Assembly: GCF_029227915.1 (NCBI RefSeq)
Contig: NC_079885.1
Coordinates: 10,469,001 to 10,533,000, forward strand
Source: Hydractinia symbiolongicarpus
Taxonomy: Eukaryota; Cnidaria; Hydrozoa; Anthoathecata; Hydractiniidae
Length of the DNA: 64,000 nt
Reading direction: 5' to 3'
In this document: positions 1-10,771 of the stretch, in pieces
Layout: each line of letters begins with the position of its first letter
Position numbering within the stretch: position 1 is the stretch's first letter
Program-made: the position numbers and the translations under genes
The notes under the pieces: model-generated
Database searches by the model: none
What the model was told of the DNA's origin: nothing
What the model saw: only the letters and a program-made list of their open reading frames with translations

Positions 1-291
1 CTTTGGCTCTTTAGGATTTTGTTTATATACGTGGACAACCTTGCATGATTGAGCGTATGTCCTAGCAGCATCGCGCGTGCAAAAGTGCAGTAGACAAGAC
101 CCCTAAGTATGCCATTAAATCCTTAACGAATGGGTCTTGTTAAAAATCTTGCTTCAGGGCATCCACACTGTCGAGTTGAACAAAATTGTTCACATTCATT
201 TTGAGTAGAGCTTATCGACGGATGCCTCTTTAGAACTCATTGCTTCTACAGGAGTATCGACTACATCAAAGACTTGTGCGGGTTCACTCAT
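1..291 (-). pseudogene. Decayed coding relic of unknown family, unit I
   Basis: Read on the minus strand, an ATG at 291 opens a 31-residue frame beginning MSEPAQVFDVVDTPVEAMSS and stopping at 196-198. The stop overlaps a second ATG in the next frame. Further down, a third frame toward base 1 reads ARTYAQSCKVVHVYKQNP and then a lysine- and glutamate-rich tail. Pieces in shifting frames with fairly natural composition suggest one former gene of about 110 codons. The 31-residue frame is identical in all three units, whereas the tail carries several amino-acid changes in unit II. I do not recognise the family. It could also be a short uORF-like segment of a transposon. Confidence 0.35.
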
Positions 292-689
292 GTTTATTGT
301 AACCTTTCGGTATTTAATAAAGCACCATAATATCTATTGGCGCTAGAAATCATCAGAGAATTCTTTCAACACAAATTTTATATATGTAGATACTTTTTAC
401 TGATCAAACTAACTTTTACAATAATAAGACAATTATATACAAAATTATTACAATAAGTTAATAAAGGGTTTTCATGTCTAGTGAGGTCTTCTTAACAAAT
501 GAGTGATTAAGGGTTTCCGCGCAGCGTGTTCTCCTCCGCCTTGCTGCCGTAAATGTATAGCAACTTTCGACCCGTCTCTTTGCGTACATTGTGTGTTTCC
601 GAAGCAACAATGTCACAAAACCTAAAGAAAGAATGCGTGAGCAAAATCCGCGTGTAGATAATCGTCAGGACTACGTACACTGTCATTTA

Positions 690-1260
690 ATAGAAGTTTA
701 TTGATGTGACACATTTGATTATTCTGAAACGTAAAGGTTACCCTCGGACATGTTTTTGTTGCTCACATAGGGTTGGTATTGGTATAGTGTAGTCGTTTGA
801 CTACTTCCTCAAGTGATGAAGATGCACCATTTTCTCGATACAAGTGATGGCAATGTGCCACTCTTTGCCATAATTAATCCAAGACATACCTTCAGTGAAC
901 TGTGCTTCAATGCGCTCTTGTAGCGTTTTTGTCTTGCAGCCTAGATAGTCTTGAGAATTTAGTTTCTTGTCATGCCTAATGGCCTGGTATGGCCTAACAC
1001 GAACGCCATGCGCAAGGTGTTTTATAGGATTACAAATAGGGCACTAATATTTTATCTTACCACAAGGACAAAAACTACTTCTTTCATGCTCAGCCCGAAA
1101 TAAAGTTTCTCGCAGGAGAAAAAAGCACCACCGCTATGCTCCCTGCAGGTATTTTTCTACTTACCGCAAGAACACAGTTAACCGCCACTATGGTCCTACA
1201 CCTACATTGTCTACAGGGCACTTCAGACGTTTCTCTCACGCTCTTTTAATTTCAAGACAT
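690..1260 (-). pseudogene. Relic of zinc-ribbon repeat plus HNH endonuclease protein, unit I
   Basis: The minus strand reads FTEGMSWINYGKEWHI around 835-885. This matches the ...EGM(S/T)W.N(Y/H)G.WHIDHI... core of HNH nucleases known from phages, large DNA viruses and some eukaryotes. About 50 nt further on comes HYTNTNP, equivalent to the family's second conserved block (usually YTNLQPLW...N..KG). Ahead of the core are LGCKTKTLQERIEAQ, typical of the region before HNH, and then C..EH.....C..C and CPCGK/CPIC pieces at about 1,040-1,250 that look like tandem zinc-ribbon repeats. The reading is broken: the WHIDH histidine and aspartate are altered, there is a stop in place of the conserved Trp, and frames shift. 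It is dead as read. Confidence 0.55.
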
Positions 1261-2834
1261 TCAGCACATTGCCACTACTACGTTTGCTCACCCTGAAATT
1301 AACTAGAGAGCATTGTCTTTCCATGTCCTTTTGTGATTGGCTACAGGTTAGAAACAAAACCTTGAACTATTTTCGAAACAAAACCCACGTATGGGAATCT
1401 CTCAAGAACTTTGATTTTTGTTGTTGGTGTTGTTGTTGTTTATGCGCAATTTTCCTCGAGAGGTTTTTTGATTCAACCTCGAGTATCCCACACAAAGCCT
1501 TTGGTTTTCCATATCCATGATAGTATAGTATTAGTATGAAGGTAAGAACTTCCAAGGGTCGTTCCTACGCAGACATTTGGCACAAATTTTTGACTGACAT
1601 TTGGCACAATTTTACCGGCATGGCACAAGTGGTAAAAGCTGGGACGAGACAGCTCGGCTCACAATATTAATGCACTCGTTCGCGCATAACATATATTACT
1701 ACTGCTCCACCACGAATATAGTATACTTTAAAGTTAGTATATGCTCTTTTAATGTTATCTCTTCTTACACAATTCTATATGCATGTCAAAATTTATACAA
1801 AAAAAATCTCACTTATTCAACGAGGTGTGCACATATTTGAACAGTTTGTTTGAATAGCAGAGTTTTGTACTGGTGGAGCAAATTGGATCTTGTATATACT
1901 GCGTCATTAATGATTTCTATTGCTTTATAATAGATTACTTGCGTCATAATTATGTTAAATTGCATATTTAAATGCTAAAAAATTCACAAGGGGTCCTGTG
2001 CAAATACCGTCCTCTAAAACTTTACGTTTGTCATGGAACGCTGGAAGGCCTCGCTTTATTTTTAAAAAAACTAAAAAAAATTCATATTACCAATAACACG
2101 AAATTTTATTAAGGCGCGGTTCCTACTAAATCAAAATTGCCCAGAGTGATTGATCTGTAAGATTGTGCAACAATTCTCACTGTAGGAATAAACAGATTAG
2201 GATAATAAGCGTTGTAATTATAGAAAATTTGAGCTTATGTAAAATTAATTATTTGATGCAATGCAAAGGATGAGAATTGTAAATTGTTCATTTCAACTGT
2301 GGCAGTGTTGTGTACAGATCGAAAAATTGTGTAGTGTCTCTCAAAATATATCTACCTTTAGAAACAAATCACAATATGATGCATAGAGCTTTATCTAAAT
2401 GTTATTCCTTTGCACTTCGATCAAACATCAGGGTAAGGTTACGTTTTTATGAATCATTTAATGTAGTCATACTAAATCATCTTCTCAAGTACTTCATAGA
2501 TGATGGAAATTCATGGGAATAAAACCCACTCGATCCATCATCTTTGCAGCACTTGGGAAGCTAATGCCCAGCTTTACTTACAGTACTATCACTTATCATA
2601 TGGTTAAGTTCTTCTCGCACTGTGATTGGCTAATCTACACGAAATATTTGCTATATCGTATGCCCCCATGTTTCGATGACATGGTCAAATCATACTTTTA
2701 ATAAAAAGAACTCTCGATATTACGAAGCGCCTTAATATATTATCTCGATTAAATTAACAAACTGAATTATGTCACTCATTCTTAAGGATACTATAGTCCC
2801 TTTATTTGTACGTTCAAAAGCCATGTTTCCTTAA
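1261..2834. other. AT-rich unit sequence without recognisable gene
   Basis: Only short chance frames are present on either strand. The same sequence, with small differences such as an extra TTG run and a roughly 25-bp segment near 31,980-32,010, recurs at 31,261-32,854 in unit II. It is missing from unit III, where a deletion joins about 30,620-equivalent sequence directly to about 33,085-equivalent sequence. I see no domain, RNA gene or transposon end here. Confidence 0.6.
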
Positions 2835-3552
2835 TCTATATAATAATACGCCAGTTCCGTGTCTCTGTGACAGGCAAAGTGGATGTATTGTTTTTACTAA
2901 AGAAACAGCTGCGGTAACATGTCACTTTTGCTAAACTTTATTTTTATTCTGTCTTTTGTGTGCTTTTTCAAATTGATTTAAAATTTTTGTTTTAAGAAAG
3001 TCATGGTTAATTTATTTTATTGTTCTCATAAAAACTTTTGTGTAATGATGTAAAACTTTATTACACAAGTCACAGGTAATTAATTTTTATTATTCCCTTA
3101 ATATTGGTTTTATCTATTCCCGCTTGAATGGAATTAACAACAAAATGTTTTGACGAAAAGAGCAATGCTAGGTTAAAACGAATCATGTGATAAAATAAAG
3201 TGATTTCATTACTTAGGAATTTTATTGCATGCGAAATTAAATTTACCTTAACGGGAGCTTTGTTATAAATTGTTATACGAGTAAAGTCACAGGTAATTAA
3301 TGTTGTTATTATAGTTGTCAATTTCGGTCAAAAGTGATAGTTTCTTGCGTCTTTAAAATGAAACTGACAACAAATGATTTTGTGATAAGAAACATAGAAT
3401 AAATTTTAAATGTTTATAACCTTTTATATCTCCACGGGATTTTGTTTAAAACGTTTCTTTTTCAGCCTTCTTAATAAAACTATCAACAAAATTTTTTTGT
3501 GATAAGAAGCACAACAAATTTAAGTGGATTATTCCACGGGTTTAAATAACTA
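2835..3552 (+). mobile_element. Non-autonomous Helitron-like element 1 of tandem array
   Basis: It starts with TCTATATAATAATACGCC after AA, the 5' signature shared by all members here. It ends after the hairpin GTGGATTATTCCACGGG with ACTA joined directly to the next element's TCTCTATAATAATAGCC. Canonical Helitrons start with TC, end with a hairpin followed by CTRR, and insert between A and T. The terminal G of CTAG appears lost. No coding capacity is visible, so movement would depend on a Rep/helicase supplied elsewhere. Confidence 0.6.
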
Positions 3553-3673
3553 TCTCTATAATAATAGCCGTATTTTGTCTGTGTGTCTGTCTGTCACGCA
3601 AAATGGCAGAAACACGCAATGCGGTATAAAAAAGACGGGCGAACCCGTGGATTTTCCACGGGCTAACGACTAG
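3553..3673 (+). mobile_element. 121-bp Helitron-like element 2 of tandem array
   Basis: It begins TCTCTATAATAATAGCCG and ends with the perfect hairpin CCCGTGGATTTTCCACGGG followed by CTAACGACTAG, immediately followed by T of the next element. At 121 bp it is little more than the two ends fused. Other members of the array carry longer bodies between the same ends. Confidence 0.65.
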
Positions 3674-4242
3674 TCTCTTATAATAATACGGAGCTTCTGT
3701 CTGTGACTTTTGCAAAGTGGATAAAATTTCTTTGATAAATTCTATAAAACATCGCTTATAAATTTGTTTTGTAAATTAGCAAACTTTGACGTTAGAGCAA
3801 TATTGACGTCAAAGGAAAGAATAATAAGATTAGTGAAGCTACTGCATTGCACTTTTAAATTTAAGGCTAAATAACTTGGAAACGGGTGGAAATAACTGAC
3901 GTCATCTCCTGCGTGGGTAACTAGGCACTACCTGGGACCAATTTGGGTAAGTTTTCCAAACCTGGGTCACCAAATCCGTTTCGGAATGGACGGGTTAATG
4001 ACGTCATAAAAAACCTTTAAACCCTAATATCTCTGCATCCGTTTGTCACAAGTACACGATCCTATACATTTTCTTGATCAGCGTTTCAAGATCTATACGA
4101 TAAAGGCAACAGGCATACACATTTCTAAAAAAAAAATTTTGTGTTCTGACACGTCTCTGCTGACGTCATCAAAATTTAAATGACGGTTGTTTTTCTCTGT
4201 TATCCTGCCTAAGTGGATTTTTCCACGGGCCTTATCGACTAG
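3674..4242 (+). mobile_element. Helitron-like element 3 of tandem array
   Basis: The 5' end is TCTCTTATAATAATACGG. The 3' end is GTGGATTTTTCCACGGGCC followed by TTATCGACTAG. The body (3,850-4,090) contains several GACGTCA-type motifs and is clearly related to the body of the next element at 4,430-4,690, so elements 3 and 4 are members of one subfamily sitting side by side. Confidence 0.65.
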
Positions 4243-4980
4243 TCTATATAATAATACGCTAAGTGTGTCTGTCTGTGTGTCTGTGACAGGCAAAGTGGAT
4301 GTCTTCATTTTCCTTTGATGTTGCCGAAAAATGCATGTCTAATATGCTAAAAGTTCTGACATTACGGCGCGACGTCAATAAAACTACTTTAACGTCAATA
4401 TCCTATATTAAATTAATGAAACCATTACAGTGCACCCAAAACTTTAAGGCCAAATAACTTGGAAACGAGGTGGTGACGTCAATGATTTTTCACCGCGTGG
4501 GTAACTAGGGACCACCTAGGACCAATTTGGGTGATTTTCCCAAACCTGGATCCCTGAATCCGTTTCGGAATCGACGGGTTAATGACGTCATCAAAAACCT
4601 TGAAATCCTAATATCTCTGCAACCGTTTGTCAAAAGTACATGATTCTATACATTTTCTTGATCAGCGTTTCAAGATCTATACGATAAAGATATTAGATAT
4701 ATAAAATTTGGGAATTTTTTTGTTTGTTTTTGCGGGTCTTTGCTGACGTCAGCAAGATTTTCAAACCCCTATATTTCCTTATACGTTCGTCGAAAACCCT
4801 CGGTCCTATACATTTTTCTCATCAGCGTTTTAACCTCTACACATTACAGGCAACGAATACACTAAACTTCGCTAAATTTTTTTTGTATCTACACTGCTGA
4901 CGTCAGCAAGAAATCTGAAACAACCTATTTTTAATTGTCCTTCTGACTAAGTGGACTTCTCCACGGGCCTTATCGACTAG
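4243..4980 (+). mobile_element. Helitron-like element 4 of tandem array
   Basis: It starts TCTATATAATAATACGCT directly after the previous CTAG and ends GTGGACTTCTCCACGGGCC plus TTATCGACTAG. The body repeats a block ending in GCTGACGTCAGCAAGA-type sequence. It shares its body with element 3 but is longer, because part of the block is repeated. Confidence 0.65.
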
Positions 4981-5438
4981 TCCCTGTAATAATACGCCAG
5001 TTCCGTGTGTCTGTGACAGGCAAAGTGGATGTGTTGCTTTTTCTAAAGAAACAGCCGCGGTAACATGTCACTTTTGCTAAACTTTTTTATTTTTATTCTG
5101 TCCTTTGTGTGCGATTTCAAATTGATTCAAAAATTTTTGTTTAAAAAAGTCACGGTTAATTTATTTTATTGTTCTTATTAAAACCTTTGTGTAAATGATG
5201 TAAACTTTATGACACAAAGGTCACGGGTAATTAATTTTTATCATTCCCTTAAGCACGTGATTACTGTTAAACTGTTAAATGAAAAAGATATTGGTTTTAT
5301 TTATTCCCGCTTGAATGGAATTAATAACAAAACGTTTTGACGAAAAAAACAATGAATTTTATGGTTAATTTCGCTCACTATTTCGTTGTTTTTTTATTCG
5401 GTATCTATAGTGGATTATTCCACGGGACTAAATACTAG
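4981..5438 (+). mobile_element. Helitron-like element 5 of tandem array
   Basis: It begins TCCCTGTAATAATACGCC and ends with the GTGGATTATTCCACGGG hairpin and ATACTAG. Its body is the same as the body of element 1 (2,835-3,552) and of the single long element in unit II (32,855-33,311). Unit II therefore lacks what corresponds to 3,553-4,980, as recombination between elements 1 and 5 would produce. Confidence 0.65.
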
Positions 5439-5617
5439 TCTCTTTAATAATAGCCGTATTCCGTCTGTCTGTCTCTGCGCAGAACCCTCCACTGAGTTAG
5501 AAAATCATGCTGCAGAAACACGAATATCAAATGCGATATATTTCTTATCCACTTTGTTGCATTGGGTAAATATAATGGACGGGCGAACCTGTGGATTTTT
5601 CCACAGGCAACGACTAG
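5439..5617 (+). mobile_element. Helitron-like element 6 of tandem array
   Basis: This 179-bp element starts TCTCTTTAATAATAGCCG and ends with hairpin CCTGTGGATTTTTCCACAGG and CAACGACTAG. The hairpin carries a compensating change relative to its neighbours (CCTGTGG paired with CCACAGG), which suggests the stem itself is maintained. The unit II counterpart is 33,312-33,490. Confidence 0.65.
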
Positions 5618-5789
5618 TCTTTATAATAATAGCCGTATTCCGTCTGTCTGTTTCTGCGCGGACCCCCCGCTAAGTTAGAAAATGATGTTACAGAAAATAT
5701 CAAAGGCGATATATTTTTATCCACTTTGTTGCGACGGGTAAATATAAAGGACGGGAGAACCCGTGGATTTTTCCACGGGCAACGACTAG
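5618..5789 (+). mobile_element. Helitron-like element 7 of tandem array
   Basis: This 172-bp element starts TCTTTATAATAATAGCCG and ends CCGTGGATTTTTCCACGG, GCAACGACTAG, then T. It is the last of the array and is present in all three units (33,491-33,662 and 54,967-55,138), nearly identical each time. The following 300 bp to the transposon at 6,101 is plain AT-rich flank. Confidence 0.7.
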
Positions 5790-6152
5790 TATAATAATAA
5801 TAGAATAAATGCGCTCAAAAATATTGAAATATGTAACAAGAACATAAAAACACTCAAAAATATTGCCGAGATTTTTCTCGGCACTGTGCGATAACTAGTA
5901 GTTTTCGAAAATTTACGTTTGAAGATATACAGGTTAATGGACTTGGAAATAATGTAACAATGATAATGGTTATTTTCTGAACATTAATATTTTAACCAGA
6001 GCTGCTCCTCACAACTTGATAATATTTGAGATTACATATAAGATTACATATAAGCTATTTTGATGGATCATGGTGTGTGGTACACATAAGTACAAAAGTA
6101 CGGAGCGTCATATCTGTCAAAAAAAGCACCACTACTTTCACTGTTTCTTTAT

Positions 6153-6380
6153 GACGTCCTGCGGATCTGTAGGACGTCCTACGGGTGTCTAGGACGTCCT
6201 GCAAACTTCTAGCACGTCCTAAAAATCTGTAGGACGTCCTGCAGCCCTCTAGGACCTCCTAAACACCTCCAGGACGTCCTAAATACCTCTAGGACGTCCT
6301 GAAGATCTCTAGGACGTCCTACGGATCTCTAGGACGTCCTAAATACCTCCAGGACGTCCTTAAGATCTCTAGGACGTCCT
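6153..6380. repeat. Left subterminal array of AGGACGTCCT palindromes
   Basis: There are twelve copies of GACGTCCT-type units at an exact 20-bp spacing, each unit ending TCTAG, TGTAG or TCCAG so that AGGACGTCCT (a perfect 10-bp palindrome) recurs every two helical turns on one DNA face. Spacers vary while the palindrome is kept. The array runs from inside the terminal repeat to about 90 bp before the transposase start. It could be a transposase binding array, a promoter element (the core ACGTC resembles bZIP sites), or both. Confidence 0.8.
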
Positions 6381-6473
6381 GTCACGTGGAACCAGGTTTA
6401 AAGTATAGCATTTTAGCTTTCGACCAAAGGGGATATTATCGGCAGTGCGTTTTGTCTGTTATGTCGACATTGA

Positions 6474-7752
6474 ATGTGGATTTTGACTAATGTAAAAGAA
6501 TTTAGGAAGAAGGACTTGCAAGGAACGGATTGTGGTGAGTGGCTTTTCATGATTTTTCCCGTTTCTTTTCTTCATTCAGTAAATGTATCATTTGTATTTT
6601 CTTTATCTTTAGACTTGGGAGACATTGTCACTTATTTTTTTCGTTGTGGATATCAGTATAAAGACATTTTAGAACTCTTGCGCCGGTACCACGATATTTC
6701 AATCAGTATGAGAACTTTGCATCGCTTTTTAAAGGAATATGGCCTAAAGCGAAAGTGTGCTGATGTATCAACATCCACGATATTAGACAAGGTCAGACAA
6801 GAGAGTCAGGAAGTTGGAGAAAACCGTGGATACCGTAGTATATATCAGCATTTGTTAGAAAAAGGAATACAAATACCAACCAGGTTAGTTAGAGCAGCTT
6901 TAAAAGAGCTAGACCCATCTGGTGTTGAAAGGAGAACAAAGCATCGATTGAAAAGAAGGGTATATAGAACAAATGGTCCGAACGATGTCTGGTACATTGA
7001 CGGGAACGATTAATTGAAACCCTTCGGGCTTTGTATCCACAGTGGAATCGACGGTTTCAGTCGTAAAATTATTTGGCTAGCTGTTTCAGACACAAACAAG
7101 AACCCATTTATTATAGCTCACTATTATACTAGTGCAGTGAAGACTTTATGTGCCGTGCCAAAATTAATTAGAGGGGATAGGGGGACAGAAAATCCAACGA
7201 CTCCTTTGAAGAAATCATCATGATTCATGGAGTGGTTGGATCAGTTTCAAGCACGGAAAATATGTATCAAATCAACGAATAGAGCAGTGGTGGTCATATT
7301 TGAAAAGAAATACCACTCAGTCTTGGATAGATTATTTAAAAGACCTGCGAGAACAGGGACTATATGACGACAGCAATAACATTGATGTTGAAGCATTGAA
7401 GTTTTGTTACTACGGTCTCATTCAGTTACATTTAGATCAAGTTAAACATACTTGGAATCACCACAAGATAAGAAGTACAAAATATTCAGAAAGCCCATCT
7501 GGAAGACCTGACTTAATGTTTTTTCTACCACACAACTACAATGCCATAGATTGTGCATTCGTATTCAATGCAGACGAGCTCGAATTGGCTGAATCCATGT
7601 ATTAAAAAAAACCTCGAGCTATTCCTTGTCAGAATGAGTTTATAGAACTATCAAATATTTTGATGGAAGAGCAGAATTTGCAGCATCCGCGTTCACGCGA
7701 AGAGGCTGAACATATTCATTTATACCTTGTATCGACAATAGAAATGTTGTAA
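6474..7752 (+). pseudogene. DDE integrase-like transposase, broken (copy I)
   Basis: The gene encodes an integrase-core (RNase H fold) protein of the kind scattered in cnidarian and fish genomes. A likely 78-bp intron lies at 6,535-6,612 (GTGAGT...TTTAG, frame kept). The N-terminal part has a helix-turn-helix-like segment (DILELLRRYHDISISMRTL). Then come WYIDGND with the first catalytic Asp, the GIDGFSRKIIWL strand, RGDRGTEN with the second Asp, and a region encoding NQRIEQWW with the candidate Glu. Breaks relative to copy II are a Lys-to-stop at 7,011-7,013, a 17-bp deletion near 7,195 that shifts frame, and a Ser-to-stop at 7,603-7,605. The palindrome array lies just upstream. Confidence 0.8.
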
Positions 7753-8372
7753 TTTTAAATTTTATTTCTAAAATTTGTGTGAAATAGAAATGAAAAATAC
7801 GTACAATTTTATATCTTAAAAAACTGTACTTCAGTAGTAAAAAGAACAAAAACAAAATGATACAATATAAATCACGTCAGAACTTAACAAACATATATTT
7901 AACAAAACACAACTGAGTCTTATTAAACCACGTAACCTTATTGTGTACTTTTGGATCTTGTCGGTGATGACTCAACCACAAGAAATGTCACAAGTTAAAG
8001 GGGTCATAGCCAAAAAAGGAAAGCAAATTTTGAAAAATTTCTTCGAAACCAACAAGAATAATCTATCGTTATAAAAAAATACACATTCAAAAATAAAACA
8101 AAAATAGAATATACTTCCAAAAATACGCTGTTTCATTTTGCTAAAACTATTTCCTTTCAAAATAAGGTAAAAATACTACACAATGTGTCAAGCAAATATT
8201 TAAACCTATGTATGAAAATTTAAACAAATAAATGTTAAAGACTAAAAAATAACATACTCTTTTCCGTAAGTTAACAAAAAGATTCCTAAAAGACTAAAAA
8301 GATATTGTCTAAATAAGAACAAAAAGTGTGTTCACATAAACAGAGTGTATCTAAAAAGTATGAAATTCAAAA
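7753..8372. other. Intergenic region between convergent transposon genes
   Basis: This is AT-rich spacer between the 3' ends of the transposase and the SAM-HECT gene, and it holds their presumed 3' UTRs and polyadenylation signals. It is shared with 35,142-35,760. No open frame of note is present. Confidence 0.6.
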
Positions 8373-9290
8373 TCAATCAAGAATACTTAAACCATCATAC
8401 ACAGACCAATGGCCATTGCTGTTGAAATGGACATTCAAACTGGTTTGAAATTGCGTAAATGATCGAAATTGACGTGGTAGGATTAAAATTTTGAAGCATG
8501 TTTTCGCTAGAGGATACAAGCATTTTGGATTCTGATCAACAAATTCAACTTTTATTGAAGACGTAGGTAACAATTTTGACGATCCTGTTATAAATCTAAC
8601 CAATAAAAGCAACTCTGATTTTGTACAACTTCTAATATAGCGATTAAGATATGTGCTGATTATTCGGTCCTGTGGGCATGTTTCATTAAAAAAAATCTGT
8701 TCAATTAGTGATTCTGCAGTTGGAGTACAAGTTGAATAAAGTGAATCAATCATACTTTCACTCAATTTCTGCAAAAATGACCCCATACCTTCAACAATAT
8801 ATTTCATTGGTAGATATGGTCTGTTTATCAAAGCAGTTTTTGCAGCTTTCAAACATAATGCCAATACGTTATTTGGTTTTGGCTTATCGAAAACGTTATA
8901 ACTGTAAAGGACGTCGACTAAAGGTTGATTACTTGTCTCTTCTTCTTTGGAAAATTGCAATATTGTTTCTGTCTCATATGGTGTGACAAAATTGAGAAAG
9001 GAACATAGTAATTGTTGTTTATCAACACGATCAAACAAAAGTTTCTTCACAGTGCTTTTACACAGTTGCAAAGGGAAAATAGCATACTGAATGAAAGCAT
9101 GGTTTACAATACTTCCAATTATTTCCAACTCCTCTTCATCAACACAGTCATCAAGTGGTACTTTTTCCATAACACCGTTCATTTTCTCAAAAAGTTTTTT
9201 ATAAAACTCAGCATAACAATCCTTTCCAACACCATCTCCATAAGCTTCCTCGCCACTAAATCTAAATGCAGCTTTATGTGAAATAGTTCC

Positions 9291-10766
9291 ACGCTTTTTG
9301 TAAATATCAATTAACTTTTGGTACACATTATCTCTGGAAATATCAAAATACAAAGTAGAGTTATTTAGCTTTGATAGTTCATTTGCACGAAAGTCTTGCA
9401 GGCTATCAAACTCTTTTTTAGATTCACCAGATTTGTATTCCAACAACATTTCTGACTGAAGATTTCTATTTTCAACAAGATTATCATTCACATAATTCTT
9501 TTGTTCAGCAACAGTTGGTGGAACAACATCGTCATCATCTGATACAGTGATTGTAGCATAACCACGAAACCCAACTGTTCCACCTGGTGTCATAGGTGTT
9601 GGTGTTTCCTCTTCATTAACATTAAATATGCCAGAGAATACTTTTTCATCTGGAGAAACTTTGTGTCGATCAAAATTGATTAGGGTAAAATGTTCTGGCT
9701 GCAAAGATAGTCCTCCAACCCAATCATACTCCTGAGTAAATTTAGCAGTATCATGAAATAGACGTGCTTTATTTCCTATAACAGGATGGCGTATGGATAT
9801 TGTGACATGTGCCTCACTAAGATCAGGTTCTGGCATGACTCGATTCTTTCTTATGTTCATAATATCAATTAACCGACGTTCTTTTACTGCTACAGTATCC
9901 TCTATTTCTTCAGTTTCATTTAACAATGATTGTGGTTGTTTATTTTCGTTTTTAACATCACCTTTCTTTTTATCGGCCTCTAGTGACGTATTATAAGCTT
10001 CATCAATTTCATCTCTCAATCTTTTGCGTTCTACGGATGAACCTAACAGAATAGGACGGTTATTATCTTCATCACCAACTAAATTAATATTAGCAACTTT
10101 ATGAGTATTGAAAGGACTTTCAAATAAAACATCGTCGTCTTGGTCATCCTCAAAGATATTGCTCTTTAACTTTGTGAACAAACTGGACAAAATGGATTTC
10201 TTTTTTATTTTGAGATAAATGCGAATATGTTTCAGATTATGTTCTTTAACATAACTCTCTAATGTCAAATCATCACTTAGCTTGTCACCAGAGAAACTAC
10301 CAACATAAGTTTCAAACAGTGACAATGAACCCAAAACTGGATTGTTATCCTTTGGAAAAAAGGTTTTATGCAATTGTTCTTTTATACCACTCATAGTAAT
10401 GTCCCGAGGTAAGGAAAGTTTACTGGATCCACCAGTGCATTTCACATAAGAATATTTTTTTAATCTCTCATTAAAGTTCTGCAAACCAACATTTACAGTA
10501 AATGAAAGTTTATTTGGTTTCTCCATTGCATGACCATTTCTAATGGCAGCAGCTAATTCAGCCTTAACTTTATCTTTTTTACAGTCAGATAATTTGGCTT
10601 TACCATGTTTTGTATAAGCTCTGACGGCAAGGATATCTCCTAATGCTGTCAAACCCATTGATTTCATCATTTCGTCAGTGGATGCATTAATAGCTTTGTT
10701 CTGCCCAATCTTAAAACGAGCCCCGTCTTAAGACTGGCCAGGCCAATCTTCTGACAGTGATAAATG
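9291..10766 (-). repeat. Lower copy of 1,476-bp tandem duplication in the SAM-HECT gene
   Basis: It matches 10,772-12,247 at a constant offset of 1,481 bp with about one noticed substitution (near 9,465/10,946). A 5-bp filler, CTACA, separates the copies. The unit includes about 90 bp of the left end of the MITE at 12,178, so the duplication happened after the MITE insertion. Unit II does not have it. Confidence 0.9.
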
Positions 10767-10771
10767 CTACA

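Noticed and set aside
6153-6380. Regularly spaced repeats resembling a CRISPR array
   Set aside because: The repeat is a 10-bp palindrome with 10-bp spacers, in a eukaryotic transposon, with no cas genes; spacing and size do not fit CRISPR.
9793-9996. 67-codon plus frame repeated at 11,274 and 37,181
   Set aside because: It is the antisense shadow of the conserved SAM-HECT linker coding sequence.
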